DNA of 64,000 nt, from NCBI RefSeq assembly GCF_001411555.2, contig NC_049905.1, positions 2,170,001 to 2,234,000 of the forward strand, written 5' to 3'. Made by a program: the position numbers and the translations under genes. This stretch comes from Juglans regia (lineage: Eukaryota; Streptophyta; Magnoliopsida; Fagales; Juglandaceae). The notes below the pieces were generated by a model that was given only the letters and a program-made list of their open reading frames with translations, made no database searches and was not told the origin of the DNA. This document shows positions 1 to 10,286 of this stretch, piece after piece (position 1 is the first letter of the stretch; each line of letters opens with the position of its first letter).

Positions 1-876
1 AGGTTCGAATTTTATCAATAATCCTACTTTCGAAGTCTTCTTTTTGTTTTGCATATTTTCTCAATTTTAATCCTTAATTTCCGTTGATTAACTCACGGTC
101 AGGATAATTCTTACTTTGTCCGACATCAATAATTGTTTACGTTACATACAAATAACTCTATTTAAGAAAATATTAAGATAGATAAAGATAACACAAATAA
201 GCTGAGAATATCAATTTAAGAGATCATGTCTTTAGAAAGCATATATACTAATAAATCCAAATATTTGAAACATTTAAATCTAATTTTCATGATATATTAT
301 ATTAGACAACTCGATCAATTTATCTATAATTGCTTTATATAATCATGACACTCTAAGTTTAAAAATCGCATTAAGCATGGTTATAATCGTCCATTGGGCA
401 TTGATTTTTTATTGTGTTCAACTAATAATCCATAAGAATAATGTTAAATATAATTTTAAGATGTGTAAATTCATGCACGTACTTTATTAGATAAAGTAGA
501 AATTATTATTAAAAAATAATTTTTAATGTAAGTTTCAAATTTAGGAATTCTTTTAAAAATATATACAAAATTTAGGCAACCCTGTAAATATGATCTCTCA
601 ATTAACAATAATTTGCGCAAGTTGCGTGCAGGTTCATTGAATGATTGGACGACGTAAAAGTCGTTGCGGCTTCTTTCATTATCTGCAGACTCGGTTTAAT
701 AATTAATTTGCAAAAAAAAATCTAATTGTAAATAATTTTATGCATTAATACATATATTTATTTAATATGATTAGTCACAAAATATATTTTATTAAAAATA
801 ATATTAATTTAAATTTAAAATATAAAAGTAATAATATTAATTTCTAAATTAGTACACGAATTTGGACATGATGCAG

Positions 877-897
877 TGACGTCATTAGAATGACGTC
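877..897. promoter_or_regulatory. Conserved double TGACGTC motif upstream of A1
   Basis: TGACGTC, then ATTAGAA, then TGACGTC: two bZIP-type TGACG half-sites 14 bp apart. The same motif occurs at 21024-21044, and slightly altered at 35857-35877, 41801-41821 and 61393-61413. Its retention in five diverged modules is visible. Function as a TGA/bZIP binding site is inference. Confidence 0.45.
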
Positions 898-999
898 TCC
901 TTAATTGCAAGCTCATTGAACACACGAAATAATAATATATATAATGGAGTAGTTGCAGCTATAGAAAAGGTTTGGTGAGATATTAAGTCCATACATAAG

Positions 1000-1066
1000 G
1001 GTTGATAAGAGGTCTTTTATTAAAGAGAAAAAGACTTGCAGTAGACTCCAAAAAATATTGCAGACC
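1000..1066 (+). promoter_or_regulatory. Conserved upstream block shared by the DUF247 modules
   Basis: A purine-rich block around GATAAGAGGTCTTTTATTAA and AGACTTGCAGTAGACTCC. It recurs near 21150, at about 36240-36295, and in part at 51748-51795. Conservation across otherwise diverged modules is seen. Whether it is promoter, leader or remnant of an older insertion is unknown. Confidence 0.35.
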
Positions 1067-1322
1067 TAGAAAATTCATCATGTGACCTGTGTCAGCTTCA
1101 TGCAATTAATCTATATTATCGAAACCAACAGGCCAGCCGTGTCATTTCGGATCGATCATAGAAATGGATGGAAAGTAGTACATATCTGTTGAAATGTTTT
1201 TCCACTTTCATAATGAAAATATAAAAATAAACAATATATAGACACTATATGTTTAACTTGGACACTATATAAGTTCTTAAAATAAATCAAGTATAGAGCC
1301 AAATTGATGGGCTCATAGGTAT

Positions 1323-2229
1323 TGGAGGTGAAAAACTGACCTATCGGTTCGGTTTAGAGTCGAAATCGAGACCGCACCGATACACTGAAAAAAAGAATAT
1401 CTTGACCGAAACCAGCCGGTGAAGGGGATGAAAACCGTCGACGTCGGTCTCAATTTTCTACCGGTTGGTTCGTTGGCATCGTTGGTGGCGTGAAGAGAGA
1501 GAGAGGAATGAGAAACACAGAAACATATTCACAAAGTTACATGTAAACTCGAACTCCATCATCACAGATTCACAAAATTACAAGATATACAACAAATATA
1601 AAATGATTCACAACAAATATCACACTATCACAACACTATCGATACCCTCTCTGAGAAAAATAAAAGAACTCTCGTCCCCATCAACAAACCTCAACGAATC
1701 AGAAATGAGAGCTTGAAACAACGCAAATAGATGAAACGGCGCAAATGGATGGAGGGAGAGAGGGACGACATCGGAGAGAGAGGGAGCTGAGAGGGAGATG
1801 AGAGAATCTGAGAGAGCTGAGACCGAACCGAAAAATGAGAAAATTTGAGAGAGAGAGAGCTGAGATAGAGAACGGCGCAGACTGCAGAGAAATGAGAATG
1901 AGAAAGGGGAAGGGGGATCTTAACCTAATCATGAAACGGCGCCGTTTAGTTGAGACCAAACGACGCCGTTTGCTTTATTTTTTTTTTCAATTAGGGGGAT
2001 TAAAACGATGTCGTTTCACTCATTTAAGTGAAACGATTTCGTTTTTTATATAGGTATAAAATGAAAAAAGAATAGCAGAACCGGTCGGCCGGTTCATCGG
2101 TTTTTCACTGGGTCGAACCGAGACCGAACTGGAAAACTTCGGTTTTAGCAAATATCTGCCGCACGCCGGCTGGTTCTTTACCGGTTCCAGTCGGTTGCGG
2201 CCGGTTTGGTCGGTTCATGTACACCCCTA
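1323..2229. mobile_element. hAT-like non-autonomous element (copy 1)
   Basis: A 907-bp element whose ends resemble the TAGGGGTG family (start TGGAGGTG, end CACCCCTA). It is flanked by a near-perfect 8-bp target duplication (ATAGGTAT at 1315-1322, ATAGGTAC at 2230-2237). The ends are rich in CGGTT/CCGG words and the middle in GAGAGA. It has no transposase; the short ORFs inside are low-complexity. The same insertion is present in copy 2, so it predates the segmental duplication. Confidence 0.6.
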
Positions 2230-2237
2230 ATAGGTAC

Positions 2238-3773
2238 AGTATTGAACTGTTTATAAGATTTATTATAAGAGTAATATTATTAAGAGAAATAATATTTACA
2301 GTTATGGAATGTGTAAGCGTTGAGTAATTTTTTAAAAAAATTAAATAAATATAAAATTTACATAATAAAAAATTAATATTTTAATAATAATTAAATTTTA
2401 TTTTTTTTAAAAAATTTACGCGACTTTTAATCACTTTGCGACTGTATGATCTAATAGCATTACTCATCTTAATCTTTTATGCAGGCAGGCTTCACAATAA
2501 TTAAAGCGGGGAACACAAGGAATCTTTCTTCCTTTTTCGCTTTGGAAAAACAGCATGCATGCGATACATGAGTACTTCGCCATATATAATCAACTACTTA
2601 TTAAAGTTACTTTGATCTGCGGGTTAATTGCGTACGGTAGGGCTATATATGCGAAGATGATGACATGAATTATTAGTTGATGTTTCTCAAAGTAAAACAA
2701 ATCTTCCACGTACGCGCGCACAGAATTGATCAGGAAAAGCTTCGCTACAATCCCATTTCATGTTCTTTTCGTTGAACAATTGCAACGTACGGTGCTTGAG
2801 AAACAGTTCTTAACCATTTCTAATTTTCTAGATCAGATCAGAGTAACCCTATTTTATTAGTAGAAATATGTTAGAGACAAAAGAATTATACAAAAATAAT
2901 TTTATAGATTCATATTATTTTATGTGATTTGTTAAATTATGAAATTACTTTTAATATTATAAAATAAATCTAGCGGTTTATATGAAAGTATATTAATTTA
3001 TAAAATTATTTCTGTACGTATAATTCTTTTGTGACGGTAACACTTTTTCTTTTATTAGTAGCTCAATCTCCACTTAATTTGTAAAATACTAAAAACTAAA
3101 CTATATTAAAGAGACATGCATTTAAAATATCATCCGTCAGTAAATATCATTTCTACAAAAACAAACATGCAGCTATAGCTAAACAAAAATTAAATCTTAT
3201 CTTGTTTTTAAACTAATACTGCTGAATTGAAATTGGAGCAAAAATTCTACGTGGATGTGTAAATAGAAAACGTCAATTTTTGTTAAGATATAAATTAAAT
3301 AATAAAATCTATTTCTTTTTAACTTTTAAAAAAAGTAATAATTTCACGTTATCACTGTACTTAAAATCTTGTTACCAGTTTCACTAAAATTTGGCAGCAA
3401 TTGAAATATACGTAAGATCATTTCCTAATACAGCCGGGAAGACGAGTATCTCCATTATTCATGTCAATTTATGCAGGGTATAGTGTGGTCAATAAAGCTC
3501 ATTACTGTGGGAAATTCAGAGCAGCCCTTTCTTTTTCTCTTTGCTTTTGCAAAAGTTGATTGTCCTTTGTGCTTTTTATCTCTCTTTTTGTGTGAGAAAA
3601 AGAGAGCACTTAACCCCATACACGGGATAAAATAATCGAGCAAAAGAGGAAGGTAGCACAGATATAATCAGTGAGAAAGAGGGTGAGATACATTTAACAC
3701 AACTAATGCCACACACAGACATTTCCTGCTAGCAAGATTTTGTAGGTTCTTCATCAAGCACACAGTTGACAAG
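2238..3773 (+). other. Promoter and 5' leader region of gene A1
   Basis: AT-rich non-coding DNA, closely matching 22425-23978. The last ~250 bp are pyrimidine-rich and then AGAGA-rich, and end at the splice donor of the leader intron. There is no ORF of interest. A transcription start somewhere after about 3500 is likely but not fixed by the sequence. Confidence 0.5.
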
Positions 3774-4138
3774 GTATGTTCACTGGAATATGTGATAGAA
3801 TTATATATTTCTTCCCAGATCTTTTTCTCTTTCACTCCTATTATTCATGCTAGCTTGCTGTCAGAAACATAGTTTGTGTCGTAGGAGTGGGTTTGTAAGT
3901 ACTTTTTACAGCCAGAAAAAGGCAAAAAAGATGACTTTCAACAAATACTGGGTGAGAAATTGCATTACTTTTTATGAGTTTTAATCCCATTTAAGGAGTA
4001 TTTAAAGGGTGCTATGAATTATTACTCTGATTCATACCATTGATTTGAGAAGTTAGCAACAACTTAGAATTGTGCATGTTCTAGTATTGAGAAATATGCT
4101 TTGTAGACAGTGAATCTATTCTTTCATTCTGGTTGTAG
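3774..4138 (+). other. 5'-leader intron of gene A1
   Basis: Donor GACAAG|GTATGTTC and acceptor TTCTGGTTGTAG, the latter preceded by a T-rich tract. The first ATG after the acceptor opens the DUF247 frame at 4161. The same intron is seen in A2 (23979-24348) and analogous leader introns in genes B and C. Confidence 0.65.
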
Positions 4139-4160
4139 AGTTTGTCTGTCATCTGAGAAG

Positions 4161-5540
4161 ATGGCCTGCCGCGTTGCAAGTCGTGTTTCGGAAAAGGATA
4201 TTGAATGCGAAGAATACCTCATCGACATCCCCCCAGACCTGGAGCCTGCCGAGTGGCCTGAGTGCTGCATCTACAGGGTTCCCAAAAGACTTCGCAACGT
4301 AAACAAAGAAGCCTATACTCCAAATCTGGTTTCAATCGGCCCTCTCCATCACGGGAAAAAAGAATTGAGGGAAATGGAAAAGCAGAAAGAGAGATACTTG
4401 AAGGATTTCTGTTATCGAACAAAGAAGAACCGGAAGGATCTCGCACTCATAATTGAAAAGAAGGAAGCAAATATCCGTCACTGTTATGCAGAGCCCTCAA
4501 GACTCGGAAGCAGAGAGTTCGTAAACATGATTCTGATGGATGGTATCTTTATAATTGAGCTCTTCTTGAGGACTTTTGAGAGGAAAAGCGATTATATATT
4601 AAGCAAACCCTGGCTGAGAAACAGTATACAGCATGACTTGATTCTACTCGAGAATCAGCTTCCTTTTTTTGTTCTCGAGGATCTGTATACATCCATCTCT
4701 TCCAATCATAAAGAAGTCAACCCCAACAAAGAGGACACTCCCTTTCTTCAGCTTTCCCGCAATTACTTCTCTCATTATGATCCGAAGACAGAGCCCAACA
4801 TCGGTGAGGAAGTGAAACATTTCACAGATTTGTTGAGATATTTCTTCTTTCGACCAGACCTGAGAAGTAAAAAAGGGGGAAATGAAAGTGAAAGAATCGA
4901 TCATTTATACTGTGCCACAAAGCTTGACGAGGCAGGAGTGCAATTCGAAGCAGTTAAAAAAAGACATTTAACTGACATTCAATTCGACAAGGGAAACTGC
5001 TTGGAACATTGCCCGTACCTGAACTGCTCCTGGCTCCTGAATTGCTTGCCATGTTTGAAATGCTTAGTCTGCTTGAAAAGCATGCAACCTTTCCTGGAAC
5101 TCCCTGCCCTTATAGTAGACGACACGACTGAAATTGTTTTCCGAAATCTGATGGCCTTGGAACAGTGTCATTATCCAACGCGGGCTTACATCTGCAATTA
5201 CATTCTTCTCCTGGATTATCTCATCAACACAGAAAAAGATGTCGATCTTTTGGTCGAGAAAAAAGTTATCGTTAATCAGCTTGGAAGCGACGAAGCAGTG
5301 GCGACACTAGTTAACAAACTTGGCCATCAAATTGTGGAAGTTAATTCCTGTCATTACAAACTCAGTCAAAAGCTAAACGAGCATTACGAAGATTTCTGGA
5401 ACAGAAACATGGCAACCTTGACGACGGTCTATTTCCGGGATATTTGGAGAGGCACAGCAACGGTTGTTGGAATTGTAATCCTGTTTTTGACTGTCTGGAA
5501 TATCTTCCTTAGGCATTTCGTCAAAATGCCTAGGACCTAA
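4161..5540 (+). CDS. DUF247 (UPF0481) membrane protein, gene A1
   Basis: Single coding exon of 459 residues. The start chosen is the ATG at 4161; the frame is open further upstream to 4110, but only from a GTG codon that lies inside the predicted leader intron. The N-terminal DUF247 signature CCIYRVPKRLRNV begins near residue 35 and is followed by YTPNLVSIGPLHH and the EMEKQKERYL block. Further family blocks are FVNMILMDGIFIIELF, HDLILLENQLPFFVL, VKHFTDLLRYFF, FRNLMALEQCHYP and DVDLLVEKKVIVNQLGS. A hydrophobic C-terminal helix (about residues 433-453) ends in a short basic tail, so a single-pass membrane anchor is expected. Length is usual for the family. AATAAA occurs at 5711. The biochemical function of the family is largely unknown; two grass members act in self-incompatibility. 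It is paralogous to A2, differing mostly before residue ~285. Confidence 0.93.
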   Translation: MACRVASRVSEKDIECEEYLIDIPPDLEPAEWPECCIYRVPKRLRNVNKEAYTPNLVSIGPLHHGKKELREMEKQKERYLKDFCYRTKKNRKDLALIIEKKEANIRHCYAEPSRLGSREFVNMILMDGIFIIELFLRTFERKSDYILSKPWLRNSIQHDLILLENQLPFFVLEDLYTSISSNHKEVNPNKEDTPFLQLSRNYFSHYDPKTEPNIGEEVKHFTDLLRYFFFRPDLRSKKGGNESERIDHLYCATKLDEAGVQFEAVKKRHLTDIQFDKGNCLEHCPYLNCSWLLNCLPCLKCLVCLKSMQPFLELPALIVDDTTEIVFRNLMALEQCHYPTRAYICNYILLLDYLINTEKDVDLLVEKKVIVNQLGSDEAVATLVNKLGHQIVEVNSCHYKLSQKLNEHYEDFWNRNMATLTTVYFRDIWRGTATVVGIVILFLTVWNIFLRHFVKMPRT

Positions 5541-8063
5541 TTCTCTCGCTCCTTTAGTATTGATTGAAGTTTGCTTTGCTTTGCTTTGCTTTGTATTGGT
5601 GAAGGTTGCATGTGAAATCGTCGTTATGTTTTGGTTGTGATCTCCTTTTCAACCCTAATAAGTTCTACTACCGCAATATCGGCCATGGAGATCAGTCTGT
5701 ATTTTCAGCTAATAAAGTTTGAATATCCTCTGTAATGATACTCCATCAAATATAATGCCTAGCTATAACGTGTTCAGAGTAGTTTGAGAGTTTCAATCTT
5801 CACAAACCAAACATCATTAAATCCACATGATTTTAGTAGAAGATTTATGTCTTTTTTTTTTTTTTTTTTTGTCATTTAGTTGCAGATTGATAGCTAGCGA
5901 GTCTATACGAGAAGAATTGAAATACAAATTTAAAATTAAATAAAATATTATTAGAATATTATTTTTTAATATTATTATTATTTTTAAATTTAAAAAAAAT
6001 TGAATTGTTTATTATATTTTATATAAGAATTTAGAAAATTATAATGATGAGATGAAATGAAACATTTCTTATATCTAAATTGGATCTTAAATATTTTTTT
6101 AAAAGAATAATTTTATTTTAATGGGTAGAACATATTATCTAAATTATTTAAATGGTAATATTTAATTTATAATATTTAAATTTTAAAATTTTTTTCTGAA
6201 TTAAATTATGATAAATTATTACATTTATAATGTGGTGCTACTTTCAAATTAGAAGGCAAATAATTAAAAAATAATAATAAACACAATACTTTCTACAATA
6301 TATTCTACAATCATATTTTAAAATAAAAAATATTATTATAAAATACTATATAAAAATAACATCATTTCATTAAAATATCTTCACGTTAAAAGTTGTGTGT
6401 ATCAATAATTAGAGGCGAACTTTGTCGTATATGCAAATTATTGTACGTCCATTCCAACACGAAAAGAAGATCAACTTTTTTATCAGTAACAATGAAAAGA
6501 GTGCATCTGCCACTGATACTATTGATTCCCCATGCTTTCTGCTAATAATTGATGTATCCGCAATGTCTTAACACCGTCTACTATTACTCATTATTAAAAA
6601 ATAATTTTTTTATATAAATTTTATATATATATTTTTAAATATTTACTCGCTAGTTGCACATATCACAATTATAAATATATTTTATTTCGTTGAATGTGGA
6701 TTGCCATCTTGTCATGAGAAAAGAAATATCTAAATACATGTGCGTGTGGATGCATGTATGCATGGCCATCTCTCAACTACCAAGTTTAGATATTTAATAT
6801 CATGTTGTATCATTATATGACAACTGTGAAAGCCTTGACGTACGTTGACGAAGACTTGCCCAAACCATATATATATATATTTCATTTCCCGTTCAACCTC
6901 GTTCTGCAAGTACATTCATTAATTAATTTATTTTGATCTGGTTATTTTAATTTTTTATCCAAGGATGTAATAAATTATAAATTACCTCTTATTAGCAAAA
7001 AGTTCGATTAATTCGTTTGAAATTTATGTATTGTCAAAACGGTCTGTGATCTATTAAATTATTCTCGGAGGAGTACTGTTCATGATCATCATGCATGTGT
7101 ATCCACTAATTTTTCACAAAAAATGATAGTATTATGTGATACTGGATTATTCCAATATGTGATAAAGGTATAGAGATATATGAGATCTCATATTACTTGA
7201 AATTAAGAAGTTTATGCTCTTTATAATTTCTAAATAAGACTCTAATTATATTATTGATTATTTCTTTTATAGTATAGGGCATTGGGACATTATAAATTAA
7301 TGTAAAGTAAAAAATTTCAAATAAATCATATTTTTATATAATTAATAAGCAAGTTTATTTACCATTTATTGTATACAAAAATATCTTTAGTTAAAATATA
7401 TTTACAAAAATAAAAAAAATAAAAAAAGTTATTAAAAGAGTCATCAGTGTCTTATATTTTTATAAATATTTTTCACTTGGCAAATATTGTACGACGTTCC
7501 GTTGACGGAAGGGCCAAGTGTGGAAGCATGCGAAATTTCCTTAATTTATGATCTAGCTGATCTGCATGAATTAATAAGGCATGCATGCATTCACAAAGAG
7601 ACCAGAGATCCAGGGGATGAACACAGACAGATCGAAGACTTCGTCAGATATTGTATTTAAGCAAGTAAATGTTACAATCACTGGTCGTTTGCACCAACCA
7701 TCCACCTCATGACTCTTTTTATATTTGTGCTCGCGCACATGACACACATTATATATATATATATATGCTGCACAGATTTCATTTTCAACCCCGGCCCGTA
7801 GTTCCGGCCTGTTGATTGTCAACTTTATTCATTATAGAAATTCGTATATATATAATGAATTTTGGCATCTTCTAGCAAAAATATAAAAGAAGATCAGATG
7901 ATTTTTTTTTTTTTTTTTTCTGAACAGAAGATCAGATGAATTAAGCATGCAGAAGTATATGAAGTGAAAAACAATATATATATATATATATATATATGAC
8001 AAACAGTAAATACTAAAAGTATCTATTAGAGTCACATTGAAACTATTATAAAGAAGTATAAGT
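5541..8063. other. A1-B1 spacer, no gene seen
   Basis: AT-rich DNA that matches 25769-29260. It holds the A1 3'UTR (TTGCT pentamer repeats near 5571-5591 and AATAAA at 5711), a MITE-like element, and (TA)n tracts near 6870, 7750 and 7978. A fairly unique block at about 7480-7700 is near-identical in copy 2 but has no ATG-initiated ORF. Confidence 0.6.
5885..6095. mobile_element. Short AT-rich MITE-like element
   Basis: Contains the family words TTAAATAAAATATTATTAGAATATTATTTT and ATGAGATGAAATGAAA, as a ~200-bp block. Similar blocks occur at 26112-26320, 27385-27572, 33218-33428 and, in the opposite orientation, 32799-33000 and 41090-41280. Ends and target duplication are not clear here. The family looks like a common Fagales MITE, which is recollection rather than proof. 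Confidence 0.4.
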
Positions 8064-8727
8064 TGTAAGGGGATTGCTCCCTCACTCATGAGCCTACTAG
8101 GTGCTCGGTCGAGAGTAATGGGTTTCGTTCCGATACCCAATCCCAAGACCCAAACTTGTCCATGAATCAACTCGCTTGTAAGAGAAAGTAAGCAATGATG
8201 ATTGATGGGAATGACATGCCTGACGCCGTCCATTCACATCCTTGCTCATGGGGATTAGTACAGGGTAGAACCGTAGAACGGAAAAGAAGAAGAACTTTGA
8301 TCTTCTGACAAGGAAATATCGACGGATGACCAACAGCGCCTACAAAGTAAAGCGATCAGGAAGCCATGTCGCATTAATGGCATCACTACTCGGGCAACAT
8401 GACACATTAATGACGTCGTTATAAAAGTACGCTGCATTAAAGAATTTTGACAAATGGAACAATAGTGAAGATCCCATGGGGGTAGGCATGATCTGTCTTT
8501 CAGACTCCCGGTATAAATAACAATTTTCAAGTACGAAAAATGTCGCTCTCTCTTTGGACAACTCTCTCATTATTTACATACTCTCAAAACACTTTACTGA
8601 CGTTAGCATCGGAGATTTTGGACCTCAACGCTGCCCCTCTTTCAGCTTCTTTTTTCTTCATTTTCGCAAGTTGAAGTCTCAAGTTGTTAAAACCTGATTC
8701 AAAGACGTACAAAACACAACATTAACA
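8064..8727 (+). mobile_element. Probable solo LTR (Ty3-gypsy-like), copy 1
   Basis: Starts TGTAAGGGG and ends ATTAACA, flanked by TAAGT and CAAGT (one mismatch). Inside are a TATA-like GGTATAAATA near 8510 and a downstream leader-type word ACTGACGTTAGCATCGGAG, typical of plant Ty3-gypsy LTRs. No internal coding region follows. The copy-2 counterpart at 29261-29917 has many C/T and G/A differences, as expected for a methylated element. Confidence 0.5.
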
Positions 8728-8858
8728 CAAGTATTTCTTATTTTCAAGCATTATGGAACCGATTTCATTCACCAATTACCTTTTATCAATGGGATATCAC
8801 GCTAAATATTAAGAATATAATATATATTTATCATCTTGTACCAAACATTAAGGATATT

Positions 8859-8865
<7 letters not shown>

Positions 8866-8893
<28 letters not shown>
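8866..8893. repeat. (TA)n microsatellite
   Basis: A run of TA dinucleotides in the gene B1 upstream region; shorter in copy 2 (about 30045-30065). Similar tracts recur across the window. Confidence 0.9.
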
Positions 8894-8896
<3 letters not shown>

Positions 8897-9217
8897 TAAC
8901 AACAATTAAGATTTGATGCGATTTGGTACGTAGGATGCTAGCAATAATTATGTCTTGCGGAAGAGGGAATAAATTAGTTTGAAGACCAATTAAAAAGCAA
9001 AATGTGGCATAGGACTCATGATAATGAGTAGGAATTGAACATGTTATTTTATTTTTATTCTTGTGATCGACTCGTGTGGAAGAAAGAAACCAGGAGAGAG
9101 CATTCAGAGTTGACTGTTGACCTAGTACTTTTAGGACAGTCGTTTGCTTTTGGACAAAAGTGTTTTGTCTTTCCCCCCTCCCCATGAGGTCGAAGTTACC
9201 GGGACAGAGCACTGACC

Positions 9218-9227
9218 CTATATATAC
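9218..9227 (+). promoter_or_regulatory. TATA box of gene B1
   Basis: CTATATATAC, about 165 bp before the leader intron donor and followed by a purine-rich leader. It is perfectly conserved upstream of B2 (30396-30405), and gene C has a similar TATATATATA tract at about 44249. Assignment rests on position and conservation. Confidence 0.5.
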
Positions 9228-9393
9228 GTGTGAGAGAAGAACGGAGGACGATCCATTATAATCACCCAAGGAATTGAAAGATATATATAAGAGCGCTAAT
9301 TTGGTCGACGAGGCCAGGAGTAAGACGTCCGGTGCTTTCAACCTTCAAGCTAGCACTACAAATTAGCATTTCTTGCTAAGCAAAAACTCGTAG

Positions 9394-9661
9394 GTAATTC
9401 CTTATTCTCTCATTTCACTTAATTTGTTATGCATTTATATATATATATATATATATGAAAGATTAATTTGGGATAAAACATGTTTTACACTTCGCTTTAA
9501 TTCGAAATATCAAATTTAATACACTATTTATATATATCTTCCAACTATCACTTTTAATCAAAGAATAATCATATGCTTCCAAGCTGTTTGGCCCTTCCAA
9601 TATTGAAAAGTATATAATTGACTGGGCAAAATTCATGTTACTTGTTTGTGATGATCACTAG
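9394..9661 (+). other. 5'-leader intron of gene B1
   Basis: Donor CTCGTAG|GTAATTCC and acceptor GATCACTAG. It is immediately followed by GAAAAGGAACTTGAGGA and the start codon. The acceptor-to-ATG block is identical in B2 and in gene C. Confidence 0.6.
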
Positions 9662-9989
9662 GAAAAGGAACTTGAGGAATGGAAAAGGTGGTTTGTCCTG
9701 CAACTGGAGCGAATGATTCCATTAAAGAAGAAGAATTTGAATGCAAAGAGCTGATCATTGACATTCCACTGGCCCTGGAGCCTCCTCGTTGGCCTGAGTG
9801 CTGTATCTACAGAGTTCCCAAGAGACTTCGCGAGGTCAAACATATGGCCTACACCCCTCGGCTGGTTTCTGTCGGCCCTTTTCATCACTGCATGAGAAAA
9901 GAGTTGAAGGACATGGAGATACAAAAACTCAGATATTTGAGGGATTTCTGTTGTCGTACTCGGAAGAGCATCGAGGATCTTACATGCAT

Positions 9990-10243
9990 TATTGACACCA
10001 TCCAAAACTGCTCATTCCCAGGATCTCAAAATACACAAAATCAGCCATGAAATCCTCATCATAATTCTAGGAATTGATTTGTAAATATTGATTCTAGGAA
10101 TTCATTTGTAATTATTATTTCTTTCCTTGTATATGTTTATTTCCATTCGCAGTCTAGCCTCTTGTATCTATTTAAACCAGAACCTATCATTGTATTTGGC
10201 AAGTCATTACAATAAAAATATTCTATTTTTCACATTCTTGACA
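9990..10243 (+). repeat. 5' LTR of the Copia element
   Basis: 254 bp, starting TATTGACACC and ending TTCTTGACA. By eye it is identical to the 3' LTR over its full length. It carries a weak TATTTAAA-like promoter word about 85 bp before the end. It contributes the out-of-frame tail and stop codon to the broken B1 frame. Confidence 0.93.
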
Positions 10244-10255
10244 TGGTATCAGCCT
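10244..10255 (+). other. Copia primer-binding site
   Basis: TGGTATCAGCCT lies directly after the 5' LTR. It matches the usual plant Copia primer site complementary to the 3' end of initiator methionine tRNA. Confidence 0.75.
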
Positions 10256-10286
10256 AAAGACGATTCCTAGCCTACCCGAAACCTCC

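Noticed and set aside
1465..2053. Several short ORFs on both strands near 1.5-2.0 kb and 21.85-22.1 kb
   Set aside because: All lie in the low-complexity GAGAGA middle of the hAT-like element and are not conserved as frames between copies.
4110..4160. N-terminal extension of gene A1 (and 24320-24370 for A2)
   Set aside because: Opens with GTG and overlaps the predicted leader-intron acceptor; the ATG at 4161/24371 fits the splice model.
5541..9217. Small secreted-protein gene between A1 and B1, as at grass S/Z loci
   Set aside because: No ATG ORF with a hydrophobic signal peptide and cysteine pattern was seen by eye in either spacer; a short multi-exon gene cannot be excluded without transcripts.
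8802..9341. 179-codon minus-strand open frame over the gene B promoter, also at 29986-30519
   Set aside because: It starts with TTG, includes translated (TA)n microsatellite, and lies antisense to the B TATA box and leader exon.
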